A DNA stretch of 64,000 nt from the NCBI GenBank assembly GCA_900100325.1, contig LT629697.1:1302001-1366000 (forward strand). Reading direction: 5' to 3'. Source of the DNA: Frankineae bacterium MT45 (GTDB lineage: Bacteria; Actinomycetota; Actinomycetes; Mycobacteriales; Jatrophihabitantaceae). The position numbers and the translations under genes are program-made. The notes below the pieces were generated by a model. That model ran no database searches, was not told where the DNA came from, and saw nothing but the letters and a program-made list of their open reading frames with translations. Positions 18,905-27,328 of this stretch are shown one piece after another (positions within the stretch are counted from its first letter, which is position 1; every line of letters begins with the position of its first letter).

Positions 18905-18920
18905 TGTGATACGAATCACG
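18905..18920. promoter_or_regulatory. Candidate Crp/GlxR-type binding site
   Basis: TGTGATACGAATCACG matches the TGTGA-N6-TCACA consensus of cAMP-receptor-family regulators at 9 of 10 defined positions. It also contains a perfect GTGAT/ATCAC inverted repeat. It lies between the flippase start and the DUF4082/beta-helix gene. Binding is inferred from sequence only. Confidence 0.5.
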
Positions 18921-18977
18921 CACCTCATCTGAAACCAGTTTGGGAGGGGGCTTGCTTAACCGAGACTAAAGACTTTG

Positions 18978-18999
18978 GGAGTGAACGGTAAGTGAACGG
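18978..18999 (-). promoter_or_regulatory. Candidate PHO box (two 11-nt direct-repeat units)
   Basis: Read on the minus strand there are two GTTCACT units exactly 11 nt apart. The Streptomyces PhoP box is built from 11-nt units beginning GTTCACC; each unit here matches 6 of 7 positions. The site is about 450 nt upstream of the DUF4082/beta-helix gene and about 190 nt upstream of the flippase start. Confidence 0.45.
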
Positions 19000-19451
19000 C
19001 GGCGCTCTGCAACATGCAGATCACGCTCTGTATCATTCCGGTGCTCCCTTCCCTTTGGAGACTCTCTGGTAGGTCCGAGTTTGCCGCCATCTCAATAGAC
19101 GTCCGGCGGGTCTGATGAACTTCGCCCTAGTTGAAAAATGCGTCATCCGGGGCGCCAGCGTCACAGGTACGGAACGTTTCCCATTGGTCGATTTCCGTAA
19201 CTGGTGGCTACTCAAAATAGGGGTCGCCTTACCTAAAACATATATCCGGCGGTGCGGGTGTTGGCTCACCGGTATCTCTCCGCTAATTTCATTGAGTCCG
19301 TTGACGTGATCTGTTCTGTAACGGCGCTGCGATCTTCCGGCGTGGGTATGCGGAATGGACCACTGAGGCTGATGGCACCGTCGCCATTTCTGCTCGATTC
19401 GTATTCAACGATTTCGTAGCAAACGAACGGCGCATGATCAGGAGGAGAGTC

Positions 19452-21050
19452 TTGCCGAAGCACAGCGCTGCACGATCGGAGGGCAGTAGCCCGACGGGAT
19501 CGGTCGCCGGTGGTAACAGTGGGCGTCGAAGCTCCCACCGTCAGCCCAGCCGCGGTGGTCGTCGTCGCTCCTGGATCGGTTTCGCGGTCACGGCCCTGCT
19601 GCTGAGCATTGTGGCCTTCACCGGCCAGGGCAGCGGTGCGCTGGCCTCCAACTCGACCGTCTTCAGCCTCTACGCCGCCAACGCCGAACCCAACCAGGTC
19701 ATCGAATACGACCCGCACGCGGTGGAACTCGGCGTCAAATTCACCGTGGCTGTCTCTGGCTCCGTGCTCGGGATGCGCTTCTTCAAGAGCACCCGCAACG
19801 GCGGTGTGCACACGGCCACCATCTGGGGCCCCGACGGCCGCAAGCTGGCCTCGGCCCAGTTCGACAGTGAGAGCGGCTACGGCTGGCAGAGCCTCACCTT
19901 CGACCAGCCGGTCGCGGTCCGGGCCGGCCAGACCTACACCGCCTCGTACCACACGAACGACGGCTACTACTCCCAGAAGATCTCCACCTTTGCCCGAGGT
20001 GCGCGCATCGGCTCCTCGGTGCTGAGTGGTGTCGAGGGTGTCTACAGCTACGGTCGTACCGCCTTCCCGACGAGCACGTGGCGAGACAGCGCCTACTACG
20101 TCGACGTCCGCTTCCGCCCGACGGGGACAGCCACCGCGACCCCCGATCCCACTCCGGCGCCAACCCCGGCCCCGACGGCCACGCCGACGCCGCGCCCGAC
20201 CGTCAAGCCCGCGGCTACCCCCGCCCCCACCGCCGCACCGACTCCGAAGCCGATCGCCACGGCGACGCCGAAGCCAGCGGCCACCGTGGCCCCGACGCCG
20301 GCGCCCCCGTCCGGGGCGCCGAATCTGAGCGGCTTCCCGACCGTCGCCACGACCGGCCCCTCCGGCGCGCTCACGGTGCGTAAGGGCAACGTCGTCGTCG
20401 CGTCTGGAACGACTCTGAGCAACGTCGACATCTCCGGCCGGGTCACGATGGGGGCCAACGCAAAGCTCCTCAACTCGCGGGTGCGCTGCATCGGAGAGCC
20501 GAACTGGTGCCTGGTCCTGGACGCCAATGACACGGTCAGTGACGTCGAGGTGGGTGGGGGCGCGGACGGTGTCACCTACAACCCGGCGATCGGGGTCTAC
20601 TCCGGCGGCCCGAACGATGTGCTGACCCGAATGAATATCCACCACACCTCGGACGGCATGCGGGTCGACGGTGGCACGACGCTGCAGGACAGCATCATCC
20701 ACGACCTCATCATCAACCAGTTTCCGGGCGTTCACTCGGACGGATCGCAGAGCGAACAGGCCCACGAGCCGATCGTGTTTCGGCACAACTCAATCACTGG
20801 CGGGACGTACACCAGTATCTATCTGGAGCATGTCGGGACGCAGCCGGTGACCGTGGATGACAACCTGCTGTTGGCCAACTACACGCCCGGCGTCAGCCGT
20901 ACGGCCTTTGGCGTCGTTGTACCGCACGAGTCCGGACACATCACGCTTACGGACAATGTGTTCGATCCAACCTGGCTAGTGGCGCCGTACAGCGTCCCGG
21001 ACGGATCGACCGTCAGTGGCAACATCACCCTAACGGGCAAGGGTGTCTGA
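19452..21050 (+). CDS. Secreted DUF4082 / Pro-Thr linker / right-handed beta-helix protein
   Basis: 532 aa. The TTG at 19452 is chosen because AGGAGGA (19440-19446) lies 5 nt upstream; an in-frame ATG at 19434 would contain that ribosome binding site. A basic N-terminus (SRGGRRRS) leads into a hydrophobic export segment ending ALA-S. One DUF4082 domain (about 65-215) is followed by a long Pro-Thr-Ala linker (about 225-290) and a parallel beta-helix of NIHHTSDGM/SIIHDLIINQ-type rungs (about 300-530), as in pectate-lyase-fold carbohydrate proteins. No catalytic residues can be assigned. It is paralogous to the next gene. Confidence 0.82.
   Translation: MPKHSAARSEGSSPTGSVAGGNSGRRSSHRQPSRGGRRRSWIGFAVTALLLSIVAFTGQGSGALASNSTVFSLYAANAEPNQVIEYDPHAVELGVKFTVAVSGSVLGMRFFKSTRNGGVHTATIWGPDGRKLASAQFDSESGYGWQSLTFDQPVAVRAGQTYTASYHTNDGYYSQKISTFARGARIGSSVLSGVEGVYSYGRTAFPTSTWRDSAYYVDVRFRPTGTATATPDPTPAPTPAPTATPTPRPTVKPAATPAPTAAPTPKPIATATPKPAATVAPTPAPPSGAPNLSGFPTVATTGPSGALTVRKGNVVVASGTTLSNVDISGRVTMGANAKLLNSRVRCIGEPNWCLVLDANDTVSDVEVGGGADGVTYNPAIGVYSGGPNDVLTRMNIHHTSDGMRVDGGTTLQDSIIHDLIINQFPGVHSDGSQSEQAHEPIVFRHNSITGGTYTSIYLEHVGTQPVTVDDNLLLANYTPGVSRTAFGVVVPHESGHITLTDNVFDPTWLVAPYSVPDGSTVSGNITLTGKGV
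20137..20310 (+). repeat. Pro-Thr-Ala linker-encoding repeat
   Basis: Low-complexity CCGACG/CCGGCC-type short-period DNA encodes the PTPAPTPAPTATPTP-like hinge between the DUF4082 domain and the beta-helix. Such tracts are prone to slippage and length change. Confidence 0.8.
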
Positions 21051-21557
21051 GCGCCGGGAGCGGTCTGCCATCGGTCGTGCGGGGCGCGTACAGTGCCGCC
21101 CGATCGAACACCGTGTTGCTTCGACGTTAAGTAGGGTTCGTACCGGTCGCGGCCGTCTGGGATTCATGTATTCTGTACAAGTCGTTAGGCTTTGGGAGCC
21201 TACGAGTTGCGGATCTACCGAAAGACTAGGGTCCCGCAACATGCACGAAAGGTCTCGGGGACCTCGCTCAGACTTGGGTGAGGCCAGACCAATCTAAGGG
21301 GACGTACCACCATCACCGGGGACTCTATCTCCGGGTAGACGTATGTCTGCGCGGAGCCAAGATCCAGCTTTTTATGGGGGCCGTCGAATCGGCAGGTATT
21401 CAGCGCCTATCGCTGAATTCTGTTGCTGCGCCGGTCGGGGATTTCTGTCCACATGATGATGTCCAACCCTTTACTAAACGGTCTGGATCACCTGCAGTTC
21501 GGGTTTGGCATCAGCAACGCTAGCGCGTAATTGGCGCGCCAGTCAGGAGCGAAACCC
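21051..21557 (+). other. Long structured leader, class unknown
   Basis: This 507-nt gene-free stretch is less GC-rich than its neighbours and contains several perfect or near-perfect hairpins. These are TAGGCT/AGCCTA with loop TTGGG (about 21188-21204), TTGCGG/CCGCAA flanking a 20-nt interior, AGGTC/GACCT, CCGGGGA/TCTCCGG (7 bp with one G-U) and ATTCAGCG/CGCTGAAT (8 bp, loop CCTAT). This density suggests a folded 5' untranslated leader or small RNA controlling the next gene. I could not match it to a known riboswitch family. Confidence 0.45.
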
Positions 21558-23135
21558 GTGCTTAAGCACACTCAAATTAACGTCCAGAAGTTAGAAATTT
21601 CCCCCAACAAGCGTCGTCGTGCCGCCAAGGTCGCTGCAGGTGCGGTCGCCGTTACTCTCGCTGGCGCGCTGTCTTTCGCCGCCACCGCCAACAGCGCTTC
21701 GGCCGCCGAGCCGACCACGGGCATCTACGCGACGGACGCCGTTCCGTCCGTTCCGGCCGACCGTGACCGAAGCGCAGTCGAGCTAGGCGTCGACTTCACC
21801 GCCCTGAAGTCTGGATCGATCCTCGGCATCCGCTACTTCAAGAGCAGCACCAACACCGGCGCCCACGTCGGAACGCTGTGGACCGCCGGTGGGACGAAGC
21901 TCGCCACCGCGACCTTCACCAACGAGTCGAACTCTGGCTGGCAGGAAGTTGACTTCGCCCAGCCGGTGGCAATCGCCGCTGGTGCCTCCTATGTCGCCTC
22001 GTACCACACCAACACTGGCCACTACGCCGATGTTGAGAAGGCGTTTGCCAACGGCCCGATCACGAACGGCTCGCTGAAGGCGACCGCCGGCGTCTACGTC
22101 TACGGCAGCGGCACTGCCTTCCCGGTCAGCACCTGGAACGCCTCGTCGTACTACGTCGATGTCGTCTTCCAGGGCTCGTCGTCGGCTCCGGCCCCGACCC
22201 CGACGCCGACCCCGGTCGCCACCCCGGCCCCGACGCCGGTTCCGACTCCGGTCCCGACCCCGGTCGCCACTCCGGTTCCGACCCCGAAGCCGACCGCCGT
22301 CCCGACGCCGGCCCCGACTCCGGTTCCGACGCCGGTTCCGACTCCGGTTCCGACTCCGACCCCCGCCCCGGCCACGGGCGCCTTCCCGACGGCCGCCAGC
22401 ACCGGCGTCCTGCCTGGTAGCACCCTCAAGGTGATGTCGGGAAACACGAGGATCTCCACCAGCGGTTACGTTCTCCAGAACGTCGATCTCACTGGTTGCA
22501 TTTCCATCGCCGATGGGACGACCAACGTAACCATCAAGAATGTGCTCATCCACGGCGCGGGTTGCATGTGGGCGATCCAGGGTGACAACGTGCAGATCAG
22601 CCACGTCGAGATCGACGGCCAGAACGACGCCAGAAACGACGCCGGGATCGCCTGTTCTGCCTGCACCGTCTCGAATGTCAACATCCACAACACCATCGAC
22701 GGCATTAAGGCCAACGACAACACCACCATTACTGACTCGTACATCCATGATCTGAATGTCACGAGCACCAGCCACAACGACGGAATCCAGAGCCTGGGGA
22801 CGACCTCGTTGACGATCGATCACAACACGATCCTCAGCGAACCGGGTACCACCTCAGCCATCATCCTGTCCACCGGATCCTCGACCAACATGCGCAACGT
22901 CACCATCAGCAACAACCTGCTCGCTGGCGGCGGCTGGACCGTCTACGGCGGATACCGGGCAGGAACCGATGACCTCAGCAAAATCAGCAACATCAAGATC
23001 ATCAACAACTCCTTCTCCACCACCTTCTACGGCAAGAGCGGCTACTACGGGCCGCTAACCTCGACCGACACCCCGGACGTGGTATCGGGCAACGTATGGG
23101 CCGACGGCCCCAACGCCGGAAAGTCGGTGGGCTAG
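21558..23135 (+). CDS. Secreted DUF4082 / Pro-Thr linker / right-handed beta-helix protein
   Basis: 525 aa from GTG 21558, chosen because AGGAG lies 8 nt upstream; an in-frame TTG at 21531 has no such site. A signal peptide (NKRRRAAK, then a hydrophobic stretch ending SASA-AE) is followed by one DUF4082 domain (about 45-205), a [11 protein letters not shown]-type linker (about 210-275) and a beta-helix (about 280-525) with rungs such as [21 protein letters not shown] and [12 protein letters not shown]. It matches the preceding gene in domain order, so the two are paralogues. An extracellular polysaccharide-binding or -modifying role is likely from fold and context. A strong hairpin terminator follows. 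Confidence 0.83.
   Translation: MLKHTQINVQKLEISPNKRRRAAKVAAGAVAVTLAGALSFAATANSASAAEPTTGIYATDAVPSVPADRDRSAVELGVDFTALKSGSILGIRYFKSSTNTGAHVGTLWTAGGTKLATATFTNESNSGWQEVDFAQPVAIAAGASYVASYHTNTGHYADVEKAFANGPITNGSLKATAGVYVYGSGTAFPVSTWNASSYYVDVVFQGSSSAPAPTPTPTPVATPAPTPVPTPVPTPVATPVPTPKPTAVPTPAPTPVPTPVPTPVPTPTPAPATGAFPTAASTGVLPGSTLKVMSGNTRISTSGYVLQNVDLTGCISIADGTTNVTIKNVLIHGAGCMWAIQGDNVQISHVEIDGQNDARNDAGIACSACTVSNVNIHNTIDGIKANDNTTITDSYIHDLNVTSTSHNDGIQSLGTTSLTIDHNTILSEPGTTSAIILSTGSSTNMRNVTISNNLLAGGGWTVYGGYRAGTDDLSKISNIKIINNSFSTTFYGKSGYYGPLTSTDTPDVVSGNVWADGPNAGKSVG
22186..22377 (+). repeat. Pro-Thr linker-encoding repeat
   Basis: Six-base-period CCGACY/CCGGTY repeats encode a PTPVPTPV-type linker between DUF4082 and beta-helix. 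It is longer and more regular than the one in the upstream paralogue. Confidence 0.85.
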
Positions 23136-23150
23136 CCGTAACCCTCGAGG

Positions 23151-23203
23151 CCGCTCCTCGCTTACTCGATGCCTGCACCAGGCAGAGAGTGGGCGAGGGG
23201 CGG
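23151..23203. terminator. Long hairpin terminator between convergent genes
   Basis: Arms 23151-23167 and 23187-23203 form a 17-bp RNA stem including three G-U pairs. After a GA/GA internal mismatch it continues as TGCCTG/CAGGCA (6 bp) around a 3-nt loop. It sits directly after the beta-helix gene and before the convergent glycosyltransferase end, so it probably serves the plus strand and possibly both. Confidence 0.7.
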
Positions 23204-23231
23204 TCTTCGCCGTTTTCGGGTCAGGTCTGCG

Positions 23232-24398
23232 TCAGATTCCAATCTGCCGCGGAGGCAGCCGCTCACCGATGTCCTTCAGCCGCAACCCCCGCTCAAGGCC
23301 GACAAGCCGGTAGTCAAAGCGAGCGGCTGTGGCTCGTGCCTCTGCTCCGAGCCTGCGGCGCAGCGCACTGTTGGTACCGAGTTCGCGTAGCGCGGCCGCG
23401 AGTTGCTCCACGTCCCCCGACGGAATCACGAAGCCGGTGCGGCCGTTCTCCACGAGTCGGGCCGCTCCCATCGGCGTCGTGATTACCGGGAGTCCGCAGC
23501 CGGCCGCCTCGTAGGTCACCTGCGGGCCGCCCTCTTCGACTGTGGGAAATACGAATACGTCCGCGCTCTTGTACAGGGCTGCGATGTCCTCGACATAGCC
23601 AACGAGCCGGACGCGGCCACGACTGACGTGCCGATTGACAAGGTCCGCCACCGGCCGCTCAACTCGTCCAGCCAGCACCAACTCGCCGTCGACGCCAGCC
23701 TGTTCCCAGGCGCTGAGCAGTTGCGGAATGCCCTTGCGAACACCGACGGTTCCGACGAACAGAACCCGCACTCCTCGCTCGACTCGTGGACCAGATGCAG
23801 CCGTGGCGAACCGTTCGGGATCCCACCCGAAAGCGGTCGGCAGGATTTTGGCTGGTTCGATGCGCTGGGCAGTGAGCGACGTCTCCACCTCGGGGTTGGA
23901 GGCGAACAGGTAGTCGTACTCCTGTAGCTCGGCGACTTCGCGCGCAACCATCGCGTCGGTGATGCCGTGGGATTCTTCGAACCCCAGTGAACGGTAGGCA
24001 GAATCGAGCAGGGGGGCTGCCGTTGACAGGGCTGAATTGATCATCTCCCGGACGATCGGTACTCCGCGCGCACGGACCGCGCGAAGCAGGTCGAGCGGCG
24101 GCTCAGGCCACATATAGGCCACAGTCGTCGAGGGATCGGCCCGCTCGACGGCTCGAGCGAATGCGCGGTTCACTGCAGCACCCGAATGTGCACGCAAATA
24201 CTTCCATGGAAGTCGACGGACGACCGGCGGAAGGGCCTCGTGCACCCGCACGTTGTCAGGGAGCCGGATCCTAGTCCGGGCGATGAACAGCTCCACCGAA
24301 ATCTCGGGCGGGAAGTTCGCAAGTATCGAAGCGCAGCTACGAGCGGGACCCTGCCCATTGAACGAATACGGAGCGTAGACGAGGCAACGTACCGACAT
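23232..24398 (-). CDS. Glycosyltransferase family 4 (GT-B)
   Basis: 388 aa from ATG 24398, with GGGAGA about 10 nt upstream. The N-terminal domain begins VRCLVYAPYSFNGQGPARS. The C-terminal donor domain has VLFVGTVGVRKGIPQLL and the E-x7-E region EEGGPQVTYEAAGCGLPVITT, both hallmarks of GT4 retaining enzymes. It is probably cytoplasmic. It lies 222 nt from the Wzy-like gene; that interval shows no gene or clear motif. It converges on the beta-helix gene across the hairpin at 23151-23203. Confidence 0.82.
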   Translation of the reverse strand: MSVRCLVYAPYSFNGQGPARSCASILANFPPEISVELFIARTRIRLPDNVRVHEALPPVVRRLPWKYLRAHSGAAVNRAFARAVERADPSTTVAYMWPEPPLDLLRAVRARGVPIVREMINSALSTAAPLLDSAYRSLGFEESHGITDAMVAREVAELQEYDYLFASNPEVETSLTAQRIEPAKILPTAFGWDPERFATAASGPRVERGVRVLFVGTVGVRKGIPQLLSAWEQAGVDGELVLAGRVERPVADLVNRHVSRGRVRLVGYVEDIAALYKSADVFVFPTVEEGGPQVTYEAAGCGLPVITTPMGAARLVENGRTGFVIPSGDVEQLAAALRELGTNSALRRRLGAEARATAARFDYRLVGLERGLRLKDIGERLPPRQIGI

Positions 24399-24620
24399 TA
24401 TTCGTAGATCTCCCGCTCAATCATGGACGACTCAGCCTTAGCATCCTGCGACGGTGACGCACGCGAGGACGGTACCACCACCATTCCGACTCGCTGGCGC
24501 TTCGAACTGAGTACGCGGCCGAGCCTCAGACCGCAGTGGCTGAGCCAAGGCGTTGAATGGGGTAACTTCGTACCAGGACTGCCAAGGGCATGCGAAAACT
24601 GCAGAGCAGTCGCGGAGCAG

Positions 24621-26021
24621 CTACTGGCCCTGAGCCTCCCGCATGCTGGTGCGTCTCAAGGCGGCGGCGCAGCCGAGTAGGAAGAATAGCAATGTGGTGG
24701 CCATCGGGAACCCGAAGGCGTCGTACAGCGCAGTGCTCAGAGCGGCAGAGGCAAATGAGGCGGCAAACGCCTGGGCGAGGTCTCGGGTCGATTCGTCCCG
24801 CGAGACTCGGCGCAGTCTGACGTTGGTGATGATGGCAGTGAGGTACAGGGTGAGGATGGCGGCGACTCCCGCTAACCCGGTCTCGACAGAAGCTCCCAGA
24901 TAGAAATTGTCGAAAATGTGGTAACCCGTCAAGAAGGTGCCCTGACCACGCCCGAATATCGGGTTCTCCTTGATGAAGTTCGCGGCCACCGCGTAGCTGT
25001 TTGTTCGCGAACTCGCGCTGCTGTCCTCGCCGAGGCCGGTGAAGAGGCCGGTGAGCGTGCCAAGCAAGCCCGGGATGAACATGTAGGCGATGCCGAGTAG
25101 GCCGATGATCGACGCGTAGGCCTTGCGCCGGCGCTCTTTTGGCCACGATGGAAGGAGGATGATGAGGGCCACCGCAGCGCTGACGATCGCGGAGCGGGAG
25201 ATCGAGATTGGGATGGCCATCGCGATGGCAACCACCGGAAACCATCGCTTGAACTTGCTGCGATGGGTGTCGTAGATGGCGTAGTGCAGCGCGATCGGGA
25301 GCACCATCGTCAGCACTGCACCGAACTCGATGGGGTGGGTGGCCGTGCCGGCCGGCCGGTTGCGTCCCTGCCGCTCCAGCACCGGTGACAACGCGCTGTT
25401 GAGGGTGAGGCCGGGGATGACGATGTAGTTCGTGAACGGCATTCCAGTGACGAACTGCATGATTCCGAGCGTGGAGAGACAGCCGACTCCGAAGCTGGTT
25501 CGTCGCAGCAGGATGTCGAGTTCGGCGCGGCTGACCAGCTCGGAGGCGAAGAAGAGCACCCCGAGCCAACTGCAGGCGGTGAGGAGTGCACGGTCGGCCC
25601 CGGTGAGCTCACCAGAGGCGATGGGGCGCGTGGTGGCCGCGACGTAGCTGGCCAGAATCGCCAGCATGTACAGCAGCATCGCCCGCTGGATCGGCTCCAG
25701 CGGAGCATGCCGGGCTGGCGTAGAGACCCGCTGGAAGACCCAGTAGGCGAGGAGCAGCACGCAGGTCATCTCGGCCGGGGTGCCGGCCGCGCCGATCGGC
25801 TTGAAGATCAAGCGGGCCGGAATGGCCAGCAGGAATACCAGTACCAGCGTCAGCAGCCGGAGATTCAGGCTGTGCTTCTCGATCGCGGTTGACTTGGCCT
25901 CGGGGTCAGCCGTCAGTTCGGGTTCGGGTCCTATGTTGGTTTCGGCTGCTGCGTCGCGACCGTCGCCGTCGCCGGGCAGCGTGGAGTGCCCGCCTTTGGT
26001 GAGAGAAGGCTCGTCAGTCAC
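24621..26021 (-). CDS. O-antigen ligase/polymerase-like membrane protein (Wzy-type, set 1)
   Basis: 466 aa from GTG 26021, which overlaps the upstream Wzz-like gene by 8 nt (GTGACTGA). A much longer frame upstream is only the out-of-frame reading of that gene. An acidic N-terminal tail (about 55 residues) precedes about 11-12 hydrophobic spans and the large extracytoplasmic loop typical of Wzy_C/O-antigen ligases, with ATHPIEFGAVLTMVLPIAL and a C-terminal GRGQGTFLTGYHIFDN motif. It should polymerise or ligate lipid-linked repeats. It is paralogous to the gene at 50900-52369. Confidence 0.82.
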   Translation of the reverse strand: MTDEPSLTKGGHSTLPGDGDGRDAAAETNIGPEPELTADPEAKSTAIEKHSLNLRLLTLVLVFLLAIPARLIFKPIGAAGTPAEMTCVLLLAYWVFQRVSTPARHAPLEPIQRAMLLYMLAILASYVAATTRPIASGELTGADRALLTACSWLGVLFFASELVSRAELDILLRRTSFGVGCLSTLGIMQFVTGMPFTNYIVIPGLTLNSALSPVLERQGRNRPAGTATHPIEFGAVLTMVLPIALHYAIYDTHRSKFKRWFPVVAIAMAIPISISRSAIVSAAVALIILLPSWPKERRRKAYASIIGLLGIAYMFIPGLLGTLTGLFTGLGEDSSASSRTNSYAVAANFIKENPIFGRGQGTFLTGYHIFDNFYLGASVETGLAGVAAILTLYLTAIITNVRLRRVSRDESTRDLAQAFAASFASAALSTALYDAFGFPMATTLLFFLLGCAAALRRTSMREAQGQ

Positions 26022-27153
26022 GTTCGTAGGAGTAGCTGCCACGACGCCGCACCGGCACGTAACCGATCTCCGGCAGCGAGATCGGCTGGGCGGGCCAGGT
26101 CTGCGCAGTGCTGCTGGACGCCTGCGACTCAGCTGACGCGTCCGCGACCTCGGCTTCGTCCGTCGACTGAGAGTCGGCGTCGGTTCGGACGGCGACGTGA
26201 GCTGCGTGGCGACGGCGGCGGCGGAAGAGCGACCATTTCGCCGGTGCGGCGGTCGGCGCTTCGGCGGCTTCGGTGGCCGCCCCCGTCGCATCGCCCGAGT
26301 CAGACGCCGAAAGCGCGGTGACGAGGGTTCCATTGGTGTGAGTGCCGTTGGTGTGCCCGTTCAGGGCCGAACCGTTGGCGTGCCCATTGACGCTCGATCC
26401 GTTCACCGCCGAACCGTTCAGGGCTCCGTTGAGCGCGGTTCCGTTCACCAGTACCGCGGCCTCGTCAGTGGCCGGGGCGTCGGCGGAGTCGTCGATGCCG
26501 TCAGCGGCGAGCGCCTCCAAGGCTTCCCGCTCTGCCTGCTGGCGCGCGGCCAGTGCAGCCCGCTTGCGAGCCCGTCGCTGTGAGATGTTCTCGATGCCGG
26601 CCAGCATGCCGAAACCGATGAGCAGGCCGAAGCCGACGGCGGCGATCACCGCCCGCTGCTGGCTCTTGCGGATCGGTTTGGCCGTGACATCGGCGTTGAT
26701 CGGCTGCAGCGTCAGCAGCTGGCTGGACGGCACGTTGAGGTTCTTCTGGATCTTCAGCAGGCGCGGCGACAGCAGCGACTCGACCGCATGCATGGTGGCG
26801 AGCGCGCCGGCGGCCGTCTTGTCGGTGGCCGTCACTGTGATGAGCGGAGCGCTGGAGGAGGAGTCGGTGGCCACCGTGTAGGAGCCGGTGACGTTCTCCT
26901 CGGCCAGGATCTTCGCCACGTCGGTGCCGGAGAGGTTGAGCGAGAGCACGTCGCCGACGCCACCCAGGCCGCCGAGGGCCAGGTATGGGTTAGCCCCGGA
27001 CGCCGCCGGCGGGATGAGGAGCACGTTGGCCGACGAGGTGTAGGTGGCCGGAACTTTTGCGATCGCGGCCGACGCCAGGCCGACGGTGATCACCAGCGTC
27101 AGGAGGACGACATACCAGCGCCGCAGCAGCAAGGCAACACGCTTGTGCGGCAC
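26014..27153 (-). CDS. Wzz-like chain-length determinant with Asn-Gly-rich cytoplasmic tail
   Basis: 379 aa, GTG start with a strong GGAGGT 8 nt upstream. The first transmembrane segment is at about 13-32, an extracytoplasmic Wzz domain at about 35-165 and the second at about 168-187 (GFGLLIGFGMLAGI). The long tail after residue 190 carries no Walker motifs, so this is not a fused BY-kinase. Instead it has nine Asn-Gly pairs between 237 and 276, then an RRRRRH basic patch. It is coupled to the Wzy-like gene and diverges from the second Wzz-like gene at 27329. Its role is probably control of polymer length or export. Confidence 0.78.
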   Translation of the reverse strand: MPHKRVALLLRRWYVVLLTLVITVGLASAAIAKVPATYTSSANVLLIPPAASGANPYLALGGLGGVGDVLSLNLSGTDVAKILAEENVTGSYTVATDSSSSAPLITVTATDKTAAGALATMHAVESLLSPRLLKIQKNLNVPSSQLLTLQPINADVTAKPIRKSQQRAVIAAVGFGLLIGFGMLAGIENISQRRARKRAALAARQQAEREALEALAADGIDDSADAPATDEAAVLVNGTALNGALNGSAVNGSSVNGHANGSALNGHTNGTHTNGTLVTALSASDSGDATGAATEAAEAPTAAPAKWSLFRRRRRHAAHVAVRTDADSQSTDEAEVADASAESQASSSTAQTWPAQPISLPEIGYVPVRRRGSYSYERD

Positions 27154-27328
27154 GGGTTAGGACCTCCACTGGCTGCTGGCTATATCGGGTCGCTCGGGAC
27201 GGGCGTAGATGAGTACCGATCGGGGAGAGGTCCGAGTCGCCCGACCGACATGATCGCCGTGAAACCTAGCTGTGCGATCGCTGGCGACGAGGTGCTCAAC
27301 CGTGCCTGCTGCCCGTATTGTATGCGGA

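Larger units (their letters stand above)
18819..19451 (+). promoter_or_regulatory. Long divergent intergenic control region
   Basis: This 633-nt stretch is clearly less GC-rich than the flanking genes and holds no convincing gene. Short frames at 19033-19269 and 19115-19309 lack ribosome binding sites. It separates the flippase from the DUF4082/beta-helix gene and contains a Crp-like site and a PHO-box-like direct repeat (listed separately). The length and composition suggest a regulated promoter with a long untranslated leader. Confidence 0.5.

Noticed and set aside
19033-19309. Two short overlapping frames in the flippase/DUF4082 gap
   Set aside because: No ribosome binding sites, no hydrophobic or domain pattern, and atypical codon use.
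21051-21557. ydaO-type c-di-AMP riboswitch
   Set aside because: GGGGACCT followed by TTGGGTGAGGCC loosely recalls part of the ydaO core, but the other conserved blocks are missing; kept only as an unclassified structured leader.
24399-24620. Small gene on the plus strand (24423-24680 frame)
   Set aside because: No ribosome binding site and no recognisable sequence; it overlaps the Wzy 3' end.
26022-26333. N-terminal extension of the Wzy-like protein
   Set aside because: The extra 104 codons are an out-of-frame, Arg/Pro-rich reading of the Wzz tail; GTG 26021 gives a standard coupled start.
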